Assembly: GCA_021234155.1 (NCBI GenBank)
Contig: JAJEKV010000067.1
Coordinates: forward strand, 62,001 to 126,000
Direction: 5' to 3'
Length of the DNA: 64,000 nucleotides
DNA from: Isoetes taiwanensis
Taxonomy: Eukaryota > Streptophyta > Lycopodiopsida > Isoetales > Isoetaceae
Positions within the stretch are counted from its first letter, which is position 1; every line of letters starts with the position of its first letter. Below, piece after piece: positions 22,601-35,149 of this stretch. Under the pieces are notes generated by a model. The model had not been told where the DNA came from. It saw only the letters and a list, made by a program, of their open reading frames with translations, and did no database searches. Both the position numbers and the translations under genes were made by a program.

Positions 22601-22980
22601 TTATCGAACAGGTGCCGTTTGCAATTGTCAATGTATATGCACTGATAATCTTTTCCATTGCAGGAGCAAGCTGCCAGTGAAATGACAAAAGAATCTTGAC
22701 TCGGATCAATATCTTGCTGATAAAGTATGCATAAGCATCACCGGTCGGTGATCAGGTGCAAAAGAAAGATAATATCTTTTTTCCTATTGATGTTCGGGTG
22801 ACATTGGATATGCAATTGAAATCGATGAATGGAGATCTTAAATGGAACAAGAGCACCTTTAGACATGTATTGGAGATAGGGACAAGTCATCACTGCAAAA
22901 CTAAAGAATGGAATGGCGAGGTATGACTTGGGGGCGATTTGGGTTTTCTCTCTACTCTGTTTACATTAAACCCGACTTTA
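19612..22980 (+). other. Host-like non-coding DNA with possible exon fragments
   Basis: No complete gene is recognised. Exon-like stretches on the plus strand include about 21390-21500 (PALVVIADLGNAHVDFTEADTIIDPKGVVYTPRGGAY) and about 21854-22070 (SETRHLLRLLCEVVNHLQLEVV). I cannot name either. They may be upstream exons of a captured gene or unrelated fragments. Confidence 0.4.
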
Positions 22981-22984
22981 AGTT

Positions 22985-23910
22985 TTGGGAGCTGCCCTTG
23001 CTCATACCTATGCCCGTAAGGTGAGTCGCTCGAGAACACTTTTCCGATTTTTCGTGAGTCAATGCAGGCTGCAAAATTGTAGTGTAAACTTATCTAAGTT
23101 CAGGGCAGATGTGCTTCTCAGGGGATACAAATGGATACAACACGAGATGGGCACTTTGCTTGCTGAATGAAGTCTTTCCCTTGGTACTGCGTCCTCAATA
23201 TCAACTTCTAAATCATTTTTCAAATTGTACTTTAATCTATTACTCGTAATCTTGAATTGAAATCCTGCATTGTTCTTGCATCTGCAATTTGATCCGAATT
23301 CGTTTTGCACTATCAATATTTTTGGGAATAGTAACATTTTACATCTCCCTCTGCTTATTATGTTATTTTCCCGTATGATTGTTGCCCCTGAATTTAGGTA
23401 ATGTTTTTTTTGTCAGACATCATCAAAACCTATATCTTTGATGACTGTGTTTTTGGGAGCAAATGATTGTGCCCTTCCAGATAGGTCAAATGCACGCCAA
23501 CATGTTCCAATCTCTGAATACAAGAGCAATCTTTCTCAAATTGTATCTCACCTGAAGGTTTGAAGCAGAAATATGTTTTTTAGAAATTTCTGGCAAACAA
23601 GCTTAGAAATTTTGTGTGACAGAGGCTGCCAGGCTCACCTGAAATTATATTAATCACACGACCACCTATAGATGAAAATGGCCGTCAAATTTATGCCAAG
23701 TTTAGACTTGCTTCTTATGTTCATAATAAAGCATCATAAATGCTTAGAATATCCATTTTATAAGGTCTCAATTTGTTGGACTCTTCTACATATCCAGGGC
23801 CAAATATGGAGATGGTGCTACGAGTCTTTTAGAGCGGACAAATGAAACTGCTAGCCTGTACGCAGAAGCATGTGTGGCAGTTGCAAAAGCAACGGGAACA
23901 CATAATTGAT
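22985..23910 (+). pseudogene. IAH1-like GDSL esterase/lipase fragment, several exons, broken
   Basis: Exon-like blocks in order: GAALAHTYARK then a GT donor (to 23020); ADVLLRGY...YNTRWALCLLNEVFP (about 23106-23180); VFLGANDCALPDRSNARQHVPISEYKSNLSQIVSHLK (about 23430-23562); PEIILITRPPIDENGRQIYAK (about 23630-23700); and KYGDGATSLLERTNETASLYAEACVAVAKATGTH (about 23800-23905). GAND is the SGNH block III Asn region of the isoamyl acetate-hydrolysing esterase family. One extra A in 'tacaaatggatac' (about 23128) shifts the frame in the second block. The first exon lacks the catalytic GSS segment, and the 3' block with the Asp/His pair (DGLHLT) was not found. It is a truncated copy. Confidence 0.75.
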
Positions 23911-24368
23911 CTTTGTTTTTGTCTGATTTTAGTGGTGGCATTCCACAAGTCCGACTGATGCTATGAAGATCTTAGGTCGATGTGAAGTGTCAACACAGAT
24001 CTAGTTTTAACCTAGGTTTCGGCCCCTTTCTTCCGCCCCTTTGTACACAAATATCTGCTGTGTACAAGCATTCTTTATTGCTTTCGGGGAATGGTGCGGC
24101 TCCTTTCCTGATCCGACATTTGGCTCATTTCCCCAACAGACCCGAAGTCGGGTTTTTTGCTTCATTTTCTGCTAACCTAAGAAGGATCATTCATCTAGAC
24201 CTCTAAAGATCTGCGGGGGTTGTGAGGAGCTGTGGGATCTATGTGCAACATGCCCAAATAGATACACGGCAGCAATCACGGATAATTTAGGACAAGAGAA
24301 CAGAATTTTTAAAGATTTTCGACCTTAATTTATGACAGAGGAAGAATGGTATTGCAAGGGAAGGAGGT

Positions 24369-25546
24369 TTGAATAATCGGGAACCAAATCAGGTCTTTGG
24401 AGATGGTCAGCTGATGAGCGGGGCTTTATGCAAAACGGCTGCCATTATTAAAGACAACGGGGCCTCTACCATGTGGGTTTTCTCCCCTTTATGCGTCTCC
24501 CTTTTCTATCATTGGCATCCTCATATCTTTTTTTACCTTCTCCAAAACCTACAGTTTTGATAAGATTATTTCAAAGGAAATTCCATCCAAAGTAGTCTAT
24601 GAAGATGAAAAGGTGCCCAATTCGTGATCGATGTTCCATCTTCATGTCCATTTAAGAAATAACTATACCGATTTAGATTTAGTTTAGTTTAAACGGGGTT
24701 TGATCCTCAATGACATTGCAAAGTATAAGCCGGCTTCTTTTGGTGCAATGTAACTTGCGATGATAAATGATGATTTATGGGTAGCAATCCAATTCTTGCT
24801 GGTTTCTTGAGCTTTGGGACCGTCCTTAAATTTTTTGGCAGGTTTTGGCCTTCAGGGACATTTCACCTCGGCTCAACGCACATCATTTTGATCCCTAAAC
24901 ATAGAGATGGACCACGAAATTTTCAAAGGTACGCGTTTTGGGTCCTCGGAAACATAGTACAAGCATCTAGAGGAACTTCTCATGCACCATGCTTACAATA
25001 GAGATCATTTGCATATGATAATCATTAAAGCATTTGGAAAATGATGACAAGGATATCTCAGATGTTCTCTGCATTTACAATGTCAAACTTAAGGTTTAAC
25101 ATGTGTGTCAAAAATTAAGCCGCTTGATTTGAGGCCATTAGAGGCCCTTTGTTTCCCCGCCATGATAATGAACTAAGAGCCATTTGGCAAATGACCAGCA
25201 GGAGGAAAGGCACAAAGATATCCTTGGCCATATTCTTTATACCACGGCTGTAGTTGCTAAGCGGGAAGGCCTTAGTGAAGGTTACAGAGTTGTTATTAAT
25301 GATGGACGTCAAGGATGTATGTGAATATTATCCTGTTTTTGACTTTTGTCTGCGCATTCTCATTCTTTCTTCTTTCCAGGCCAATCGGTCTACCATCTCC
25401 ATGTCCATTTGATTGGAGGAAGACAGATGGGCTGGCCTCCCTCGGTTAACTGGATTAAAAGGTTAAAAAGATTCTTTTTTAATATGGACAAGTTCCTCTC
25501 GTCCCATAAGGATATGAGCAATAATTATGACTTGATATTATGGTAA
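24369..25546 (+). pseudogene. HINT-type histidine-triad (HIT) protein, five exons, likely damaged
   Basis: Exon 1 (about 24369-24475) ends ...KDNGAST. Exon 2 (about 24559-24612) gives FDKIISKEIPSKVVYEDEK. Exon 3 (about 24841-24928) gives VLAFRDISP, then in another frame HIILIPKHRDG. Exon 4 (about 25200-25318) gives EERHKDILGHILYTTAVVAKREGLSEGYRVVINDG. Exon 5 (from about 25378) gives [20 protein letters not shown], with the intact His-x-His-x-His triad. GT/AG borders join the exons sensibly. Two faults are visible: a frameshift in exon 3 near 24872 and loss of the usual stop after WPPG, so the frame runs on to 25546. HINT proteins hydrolyse nucleoside phosphoramidates or adenylyl substrates. 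It lies about 0.5 kb after the esterase fragment in the same orientation. Confidence 0.75.
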
Positions 25547-28010
25547 GAAATAGCAGTTGCTATTTATAATAAGAATGGAAGAGTGCTCGCATCGTTTGGT
25601 AGTTGTCTTGAAAGAAGAGCAATGATAAATAAGAACTCTCCCCAAGCATTCAAACTTCATGAGTAGCTGTACACATAACAGCCTCCTGGATCTGATAAAC
25701 AGGGGCAAAGAACTTACTATGTAAACTCAAAAAGAGTCTCTATGGTTTAAAGTGTTAAGTTTTGTGACTTGGCTGTGGATGTGTTAGATCTTTGCACAGG
25801 AAAAATAATGAAATGGGCGATATGGCATTTCGATCCATCATAGACTACAATTCCATTTATCAATCTGATGCATGAAGAAATGGTATTGTAAAAATAAGCA
25901 AGAGCTCAATTGTTATCTTGCTTAATTTTCTTTACAGCAGGTTATAGTAAAGATGGCATGAACTTTGCAATTTTCCAATGATGCACAATAGGTTACTGTT
26001 GCAGCATAGGAGCGTATCCTTTAGCAAAAATGTGCAGGTGATGCTTTCTGTGATCATGGTCTCTGTGTATACATTCAATGATAAGCGCGGGGCATAGTTA
26101 TGGTGGGATGCTTGCTTAGTTCTATGAAGAAGTGGCATCTCATGTCACCTCTTTTCAAAGTTCAGATCCGTTCTTTTCATGTCACCTCTAGCTTCTTTAG
26201 GTGACAATGATTTGATTCTGCTTTCTTAAAGTAACCCCATCCATTTGAAGTTCGCCTTCCATCTAGAAATCTTAGGTCGGTGGCCCATTTGGCGCTATTT
26301 CTCTAACAAACAGGTGCGCTTATTTCTCTAACAAACAGGTGCATTATGCTATAATTTTTTCTTTACATTCAATCCATTATGCATATGCAGGACACAACGG
26401 ACCAAGTTGGACTTGATAACTCAATGGTTCATGAAGTAGATGGTATTCAAAACGAGGGAGGTGGCGCACGAAAAAGGCAGGCTTTGAATAATGGTGGTTA
26501 TATGAATTTATAATGTATAAACCTAAAGCAACATGTTAATAATTTGTTGGTTAAGACACCACAAATTTATTAGTTGAACAAAGGTCTTAGAACTCCACAA
26601 AGCTTTTAGACCACACATGTTTTAATTCTATGAACATCATGCACAAAAACACACATGCTTGAAATCATGCGAAAACACACAACATAATCTAAAATGTTAT
26701 GCAAGTTGGCTAATATTTATTTACCGAGTCACTTACCATGACTAAGCACGTCATGTCATTGGTCAACTGGTGTGAATAAACACCTCAAACATGTTTGCTA
26801 ATACACACACTGCCCCATGGGAATGACGTAATTCTATGATATCATTTTCATGTTGTGTGTTTACATGTGTAGTGGGTGCACATGTAAAGGCCTGTTGTTT
26901 CTTTACCTTTTGAATGAGTCACAAGCATATTCATTGCTACTAGCAATGAAAAACTAAGTTAAGCACTTCACTTCAAAACTAATGAGGAAAAACCATAACC
27001 ACATTGAAATTGAACTTTTGTTGCAAGCAATTTCAATAATATATCGCTATTGTTTTTTGGGTCTTGATTTTAGTGGCAGTGCAAAGTTGCAACCACTATT
27101 GTCTTTTGGGTTTCGGATTCGATTGCAACACTTAATTAATTTAGAATGCTAGCAAATGGTAGCAATTGACAACTAAGTAAATGTGCGACGCTTGAATTTT
27201 TTGAAATATGACCATGTAAGAAAACATGGCCTTTGTGCGGTGTTAGACGTTGTGGAACTACTTGGTAGGTTGCATGGATGTTGTTATCATACTTTCTCGA
27301 GTTAACACATGCATCAAATACTATTCTTGATTGATTTTGGCTTCTTCAGCTATTGCTCGACTCTTCCAGTTTAATTCAAATTTAGCTTGCCTTTTCAATT
27401 TAACCTTGCCAAATGGAGTGACCTTTGCTTCTATCTTGCTAAAGTATTTGTACAAATGTTTCACATGCATGCAACTACTTTTAAAAGAAGGTCATTATTT
27501 GATTGATGTTGAATTTCATTGATGTAGAAATAAGAAGCAATCCATCATGCTATGCGTCTCTTCTTCCTTCCTTTTTTTTGTTGGAATGGGAAGGGTTTAA
27601 TTTTATTATTGTTTTGCTTGAACATGATATTCACATCATAGAGTAAGGATAGCTTAAAAGTTGCACAATAATTTCTTGATACTGGGTACTTGGCGACTGT
27701 CAATGGGTATATTAGTTTCAATTTTTTGAAAGTGATATACAACTGTTGGAAGAGAGAAAGTGGAATTGTAATTGTAATCATCCAAAAAAATATATCTATG
27801 CATAAGTGTGAGGGAAAGGTTCGTATTATTCGCATTTTTCCTACTAAAGGGGAAGAAAACCAAATAAGAAGGTTGTTTTGTGCTTTCCTAAATAGGGACA
27901 TCATGCTGATCAACTTGAGGATGAGTTAACCACATTTTTTGCTGAAATCATTATGCAAAGATTGTTCTCCTGCAACCATTGATTGTACAACTACTCATAG
28001 TACAAAAACT
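25547..28010. other. No complete gene; one possible terminal exon
   Basis: About 26390-26512 (+) follows a TTATGCATATGCAG acceptor and reads DTTDQVGLDNSMVHEVDGIQ...RKRQALNNGG to a stop, like the last exon of an unrecognised host gene. A 26-bp direct repeat (ATTTCTCTAACAAACAGGTGC) occurs twice at 26293-26342. The rest is AT-rich and non-coding. Confidence 0.35.
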
Positions 28011-30115
28011 TGTATATATACAATTATTTGATGGGTCCTATGGGGGGTTGAATGTGGGTAGAGATTAATCCTATCCGTCTAATTTTTGAGGTGGCACTTA
28101 AATGGCCCTTGGATTTGATGGGGGGCATGCATGGGCCATGCATGGGCCATGCACCCCATCCATGAACCGTTGATCGGGCACGTGTGAAATCTTGGCCCTT
28201 GATTTTTAAAGGGAAGATGCAAGGAAGGTCCCTTAAAAGGTGCTTTTGGTGCGATCAATCTTAACCGTTGGATCAAAAGGGGAGGAAAAATCCTAACCAT
28301 TAAATTTTTTATTAAATTGCAATTTCTTTATTAAAAAGAGGTGAGGTGGCACCCTTATTTAATAAAAAGGTAATGAGGTGGCACCAACATTAATAGATGG
28401 ACTTTCTAGGAAGCTTCTTTTTTATAATCAGCTTCAAAGGCCGATAACTTGCAGTAGAGAGGGTCGGATGAAGGTGAGACCCACACCATTGGATTCCTCT
28501 CGCCGAGAACTTCCCAATGAGTGGTGCTTTGGCATCGCTCCCTCATGCATTGGAGCTAATGTGATCGAATACTAAGTTTCTTTTTGGAAACTTAGAATTT
28601 TTACGTAATCTATGCAATTTAAAAGAATCTAGGGAATCTCCATAGGATTTTAGGGAATTTAAAGGAAGCTCAAGAGAATCTTTGGGAATCTATGAGAATC
28701 GCAAGGGAATCTTTGAGATTCTATAGGAATCTTTATAAAACCTTTGAGAATGTAGAAGAATCTTCATAGAATCTAAGGGAATCTAGGAGAATCTACATAG
28801 AAATATGGGAAATCTAGAGGAATCTTGAGATGATCTTTAGGAGGCTAGAGGAACCCCAACAAAATTAGGGAATTTATGGGAATCTCAAGAGAATCATAGA
28901 GAATTAGGGAATTCCTCAAGATCTCAAACGTTATCACAAGGATCCTCTAAATTTTCCAGAATTCTATGTAGATTCTATAGAGATTCCCCTAGATTCTTGA
29001 AGATTCCATCAAGATTCCCCTAGATTCTCGAAGATTTTATGAAGATGCACTTAGATTCTGCTAGATTCTGAGCCATTCAATGAAGATTCTATAAAGATTC
29101 GCTTAGATTCTTGAAGATTCAGGAAAAAGTATCTTAGATTCTCAAAGATTTAAGGAAGATTCCCTTAAATACTCTTAATCCCATAGATTACTTAAGGTTC
29201 TCTTAAGATTCTCCTAGATTCTCAAAGATTATCCCAAATTTTCCAAGATTCTATATAGATTCTGTTGGATTCCCTTAGATTCTATCAAGATTCCCCTACT
29301 AAACACACTTAATAATGAAAGATTCCCTAAGATTCCCATAAATTCCCTAATTTTGTTGGGGTTCCCCTAGCCTCCTAAAGATCATCTCAAAAATCATCTA
29401 GATTCCCCATGTTTCTATGTAGATTCTCCCATCATAGATTCCTAAAGATTCTCTTGAGGTTCATTTAAATTCTCCAAAATCCTATGGAGATTCCCCTAGA
29501 GTCTCTTAAATTCCCATAGATTCTCAGAAAATTCTAAGTTTCCAAAAAGAAACTTAGTATTCGATCACATTAGCTCCAACTCTGCTTTTAACGATGCCAA
29601 AGTACCACTCATTGAAAAGTTCTCGAATTTAGAGAATCCAATAGTGTGGGCCCCACCTTCATCCGACCCCTACCGCAAGTTATCGGCCTTTGAAGTTTTA
29701 TTATAAAAAAGAAACTTCCTAGAAAGTCCACCCATTAATGTTGGTGCCACCTCATTACCTTTTATTAAATAAGGGTGCCACCTCACCTCTTTTAATAAAG
29801 AAATTGCAATTTAATAAAAAGTTAATGGTTGGGATTTCTCCTCCCCATTTGATCCAACTGTTAAGATTGACTGCACCAAAAAGCACCTTTTAAGACACCT
29901 TCCTTGCACCTTCCCTTTAAAAATCAAGGGCCAAGATTTCACACGTGCCGATCGGATCGACGGCCCATGGATGGGGTGCATGCCCCATGCATGGCCCATG
30001 CATGCCCCCATCAAATCCAAGGGCCATTTAAGCGCCACCTCAAAAATTAGACGGATCGGATTAATCTCTACCCACACTCACCCCCATAGGACCCATAAAA
30101 TAATTGTATATATAA
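28011..30115. mobile_element. Foldback element, 2.1 kb, with ~590-bp inverted arms
   Basis: The left arm (28011-28600) and right arm (29535-30115) are reverse complements throughout, from the AT-rich tip (GTATATATACAATTATTT / AAATAATTGTATATATA) to AGTTTC/GAAACT near the inner border. The centre (28600-29535) is a field of degenerate 12-14 bp repeats, written GGGAATCT in the left half and AGATTCCC in the right half. The palindromy therefore continues through the middle. There is no ORF with coding character. The structure matches foldback/snap-back elements and would form a 1-kb hairpin. Confidence 0.85.
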
Positions 30116-30639
30116 CATGTGCATTCATGTTTAAGAACGATATATTTTCTCAAAGATTCTCAATTGTCTTGCCTCGTTGTTTGCAAAAGATTATGGTACG
30201 ATCCAATGGGATGCTATTATGCGCCAACCATTCGTCCCCGGTACGGATGGTGATGCGAGATTTTTGCCATTCTTCACAACAAAACCAGGGAACAAGTTTC
30301 CCCGCAAATGTAGCCTTTGTTAATGGACAACAACTTTGCCAATGCAATCCGCCGCATCATGCGCACAACAAATGCTCTAGCTATATTGCCACATTACCGC
30401 TAAAGATCATTTACCAATTCACTCATATTCACCTCAACCCATGGCCCCTTTCCCCAAGATATTTGGGTAGCCTATATGCAAACACCTTATTAGCATGGTT
30501 TTACTTCTGAAAATATCAAGCTAACCACAAAGCCACTACTGAACAAAGTTAAGATTTCTATGCCGCAAAGATAAACCCACAAGGTAATTAAATTCACAAT
30601 GCCACTCATTTAGATCGTTTTAAATGCATTAATTAAATG

Positions 30640-30850
30640 CATTAAATATATCAATCTCAACTATTTTAATAAAAATTTAATGGTCGATTTCTCATGATCC
30701 CCTTTGATACAACGGCTAAGATTGATCAAACTAAAAACACTTTTAAGCACCTTCCCTTGCACCTTCCTTTTAAAAACCAAGGGCCAAGATTTCTCGCGTG
30801 CCGATCGACGGTTCGAGGGATGGGGTGCATGCCCCATGCATGCCCCCAAT
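30640..30850. repeat. Partial solo arm of the 28-kb foldback family
   Basis: It matches about 200 bp of the right arm at 29820-30010 in the same orientation (AATGGT...CCTTTGATACAACGGCTAAG, CAAGGGCCAAGATTTC, GGATGGGGTGCATGCCCCATG). It is a third, truncated copy right beside the full element. Confidence 0.8.
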
Positions 30851-31357
30851 GATTTTGAGACATCTCATCAAAGAATGAGAGACAATTTGAATAAGAGCCT
30901 CATTTAACTTAATTGTATTTCTTATTTGACCTTTGTATAGTTGTGTGTGCCCCGAGGATGGTGAAGGTTTGCTAGCTTTGGATGATTTTAAGACATCTTA
31001 TCAAAGAATGAGTGACAATGCTTGGCAGTGTTTCTAAGTGAGTAGAAACAAAAGGAAAATATGCAATCTATGATCATTGTGAAGAAATAAAATGTTTATA
31101 TTGTTTCATGCCAACCGTTCTAAATGAAAAACGCGTTTTTGTTGTGATATTTTCTCGGTGAGAATGTTATTTTGCAATATAACATGTGTCGAAACGCCTG
31201 TGGCCTCAAAAACAAATCCAAGATTATGTAGAATGAAAAAATAGTGATAAATGCAAATTTTCTAGATAATATTAGAATCTTTATGGAATTTGAAAGAATG
31301 ATAATTGTAAAGGGGATCGTAATATTTCCTTAGACTCTCTAAGGTTCTATGGAGATT

Positions 31358-31620
<263 letters not shown>

Positions 31621-34600
31621 CAAGGTCTAAAGTCGATTGTCAAGAATTAGGTTAGAATAAGTCAAATCAAATTCAATTGAGTTGCACTATGACCCCATAA
31701 CATGCACACCACTGTCAATGCTATCTCTATGCTATCTTTGGTAGTTATTAACAGACGTAACAGACATAGTTATTCACTGACAGGTTGGTTGGCAATGGGG
31801 CACAACCACATACCAGATTACCCCTTAACTTCAAGCAACAAAGATTTCAAAAAGAATCTTAGGCTCCTTCATCTCTAGTCTCTGCTTTGATATTGTCACC
31901 CTGAATATAACAATATAATGGTACAAAGCTAAAGGACTAATATTAGCCAAAAAAGAACATCTTATAAGGCCTTCTTGTTCATAAAAATCACTAGATACCC
32001 AATCTTGGATTCTATGGTTAAAGGCATAGCTCAATCATGGTCCAAAGGCGCCTTCTCTAATCACATTATAAGATCTATTTAGCTCATCATATGTAAAAAA
32101 GCTTAACAGAACCTGTGTATACACAAAGTTGGATGCAAATAATGACGTTGAACTGGTAACACTAACTCACTATTGTTTATTAAAACTTCTTGATAAAGAG
32201 TCGAGTTAAATCTAAATTTAAAGTAAAAGGGTGCATGAAGATTTTAGCATAACAAATGGTTTGTAGGAGTAACTGAAAAGGAGCCAAGCCACATTGTCAT
32301 GAAGAGCCAAAGATTTTGTAAGGATTTCCTTGGATTGCCTTAGATTGTAAAACATTCTCCTAAAATTCTTATAGATTCTCTAGGATTCTACATTAATTAT
32401 CTTAGATTCTCTAAGATTCTACGAGAGAAACCATAGTCACCCTCATCCAAGTCTAAAATCGCTACAGGGCCAACATTCGTGACTTAGTCCAAAACATTTA
32501 TTGATCAAAAACTTGAACATTTGATCTCCCCATATCCGTATCATGTCATAACAAGATCTATACAAAAGCATTCTAATAAAACAAACTCAAATATTTAACT
32601 TAACAGTCCATTAAATTTAAGATGTTAGGAACTTCATGACCTAGGTGCGTGTAGCATAAGCTATATGAATGAGAACGTTATTATTTAAATAAACAATAGA
32701 AGAAGACAGCTACCAGAATACAAAAGGTATTCTGAATGATTAAATGGGAACATTATTTATTTAAATAGACAAATGAAGAAGCAGCTACCAGAATAAAAAT
32801 GGTGTTTTCCAATGGAGGAATTACAGCTGTTAATAAGCACAACCGTTGGGCAAAAAAGCACAAAATGTTAGGCAAAACGGAGTAGCCTATGCATGAATCT
32901 CTTCCAACTTGAGCATATATTGAAAATGAAGCTGTATATAAATTAAGTACCTCAAAATCGTGTTAATAACAAGCTCATAAATTCACGGACATGGTCATCA
33001 ACGACTTTAATAATCCATATTATAAGTAACAGATCTCGGAACCTAATACAATGACTTTGCTAGGAGAAACTCTAATCACATGGATATCATTGGCCCAAAA
33101 AAGATGCTTCCATGCCTCATCTCCATGGTGTTGGTAAAAACAGAAGACAAACTATGGCCATTGTTGCCAACCATGAAATGAGTCCGTATGATCTCGAGTG
33201 GTGCTTTACAGGCATTCCCTACTTTAAATTTTAGTTGAACTCCATGAGCAAGCTGGCATCATATTTTCCACACAAAGTTCTCAGGCAACATCTATAAAGC
33301 TTGAGTTCGCTATAATTTTCTACTTTTTTTCAAACATAGCAATTGTCCCTGTCCATGTCCCACATTCCAGAATCCTCTTGCAAAGCCATGAACATGGGTT
33401 TTCAGAGATAAACCCTTTTTATTAGTTTGTCTCTCCCCCAAAAAAAGGGCATGAAGCCGCTTGCTTCTCCCCCAAAAAAGACTGCAGCACAAGCGGCCAT
33501 GAAGTAATTACATGAATTGATCTAGAGCTGGGCGACTGTGCTCACAGAGTGGCTGGGTTAGATGTGTTTCTGGTATGCCGCAATACCAAAGGATCTCTTA
33601 TGGGTCCAGTCTCAAACTTCTATTGCACACATACATAATATACTGTGTCTCAAACTTGTATTGCACAGATCTACATCTCAGGAACATCAATCATTGGTAA
33701 ACAAAAAATATGTACCGATTACACTCAACTCATAATGTGACTGTAAACATTATTGTGATCCTGAAGACCACGCCCACATATCCTACAAAATTATGAACAA
33801 TGAAGGAGCCAAGTTCCCATTGCCATGCATAAAGGTTATGTCAGACGGCAGACCTAAATTTCAAATGAGAGAATGAATGTAGAGGCGATACATAAACTTT
33901 CAAACCCTAAACGAAATCAAACAATTCAAACTTAGTATAAATTACTGCAACAGATCTTGTTTGAATAAAAAACGAATGCAAATTTTCCATACCTATAGAT
34001 GAATGTGCAAAGGCTTTACGTGTTGTCTAAGCTTCACGTTGACAGAATAGCCTAGAACACCCGTGTTGATACAAAGCAAGGTGTCCAAACAAAAGTGGAG
34101 TCAATATATTTGTCATTGTCACAGTTCTCAATGCTAATGCCAGCTCTAAGTTCTCCAGCTTTTCCATGGCATGGATAATATACTGTTTGTCAAACTTGAC
34201 TTGCACAGATCCTGTATCTCAGGAATAAGAATCGTGGACATGTTGCTAAACAAAAAACATGTACCAATTACACTCAATTCATAAAGTATTGATAAAGTAA
34301 CTGTAAACATTGTTGTGATCATCCCTTCACAACGTGCAGAGAATTCTAACCTTCCTACAACAGTCATGTCACCCACATAAAATCAAATTGGCTTATATAT
34401 GCAGAGGTTTTCTGCGGAATAAACTCTTGCAATCCATAGCCATTACAGGTAATTTGCCCCTTAACCTGCAAATTGTCCACAGGTAACTGCAAATTGTTAT
34501 CAAACAAACGACATTAGCATAGAGTACAAAATACATCACTCACGCAACCATAAACCTGACATACATGAAGATGAAATGTAATGCAAGACAATGATGCAAG

Positions 34601-34930
34601 CCAACCTTCAATTTTGGAAGACTCCAGTGGATTCTGCACCTGTTGCAAATCCCATAATATTTCCCAGCAGAACCTTTCCATGGCACACATCTCTAAGAAA
34701 TTATTCTTCCACTAGAAGGAAGAAAGTGGAATCTACGGCAGAATCGCTTGCTCCACCCTGTCCAAACACAACAGAAAAAAGATGCATGAGCAACAAAAGC
34801 AACATCTCTACATTATGTTCTATTTCAGTGGTGCCAAGCATTAAGAGTTATAAGAAGTAGCAGCTAGTAAAAGCCTATACGAACATTGTTAACAATTTAA
34901 ATCCAATTCATAAATGAAGCAAAAAACAGA
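31621..34930. other. No complete gene recognised; possible exon fragments
   Basis: AT-rich DNA. Degenerate AGATTCT repeats like those in the foldback centre recur at 32340-32425. On the minus strand 34590-34690 reads DVCHGKVLLGNIMGFATGAESTGVF and 34440-34500 reads [13 protein letters not shown] next to a GT donor, both exon-like but unrecognised. A 33.6/34.2-kb pair of similar blocks (TATACTGT..GTCTCAAACTTG and neighbours) indicates a local duplication. Confidence 0.35.
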
Positions 34931-34933
34931 TTA

Positions 34934-35143
34934 CCCTGTCTTTCGGAAAAAAGCATTCAAGGAATCCCAGCGAGACATATTAAGGCATCCTTCTGAAAAC
35001 CCAAATAATTCCCCGAGGTGCTTAACAATTGGAAGACATGGGCGCTGGATATTCCCAACATCGTAAATTATTCTGTCTTGCAATGATCCTCCTAATCGAA
35101 GCCTCAAAGGGTATAAAGCTTCACATATTTTTAGTATGAGCAT
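34934..35143 (-). pseudogene. Heparanase-like (GH79) exon fragment
   Basis: The translation LRLRLGGSLQDRIIYDVGNIQRPC...LFGFSEGCLNMSRWDSLNAFF closely follows the N-terminal segment of plant heparanase-like (GH79) proteins: RIGGSLQD, then FGF..GCL.M.RWD.LN.F. It ends at a GT donor (reverse strand, GGGTAAT). The expected next exon (VTFGLNAL...) was not found on either side, and neighbouring exon-like pieces do not look like GH79. It is an isolated exon, consistent with gene-fragment capture. Confidence 0.65.
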
Positions 35144-35149
35144 TCCTTA

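Noticed and set aside
28600-29535. Spaced repeats that might suggest a CRISPR-like array
   Set aside because: The repeats are short, degenerate, irregularly spaced and mirrored about the centre of a foldback element. The host is a plant.
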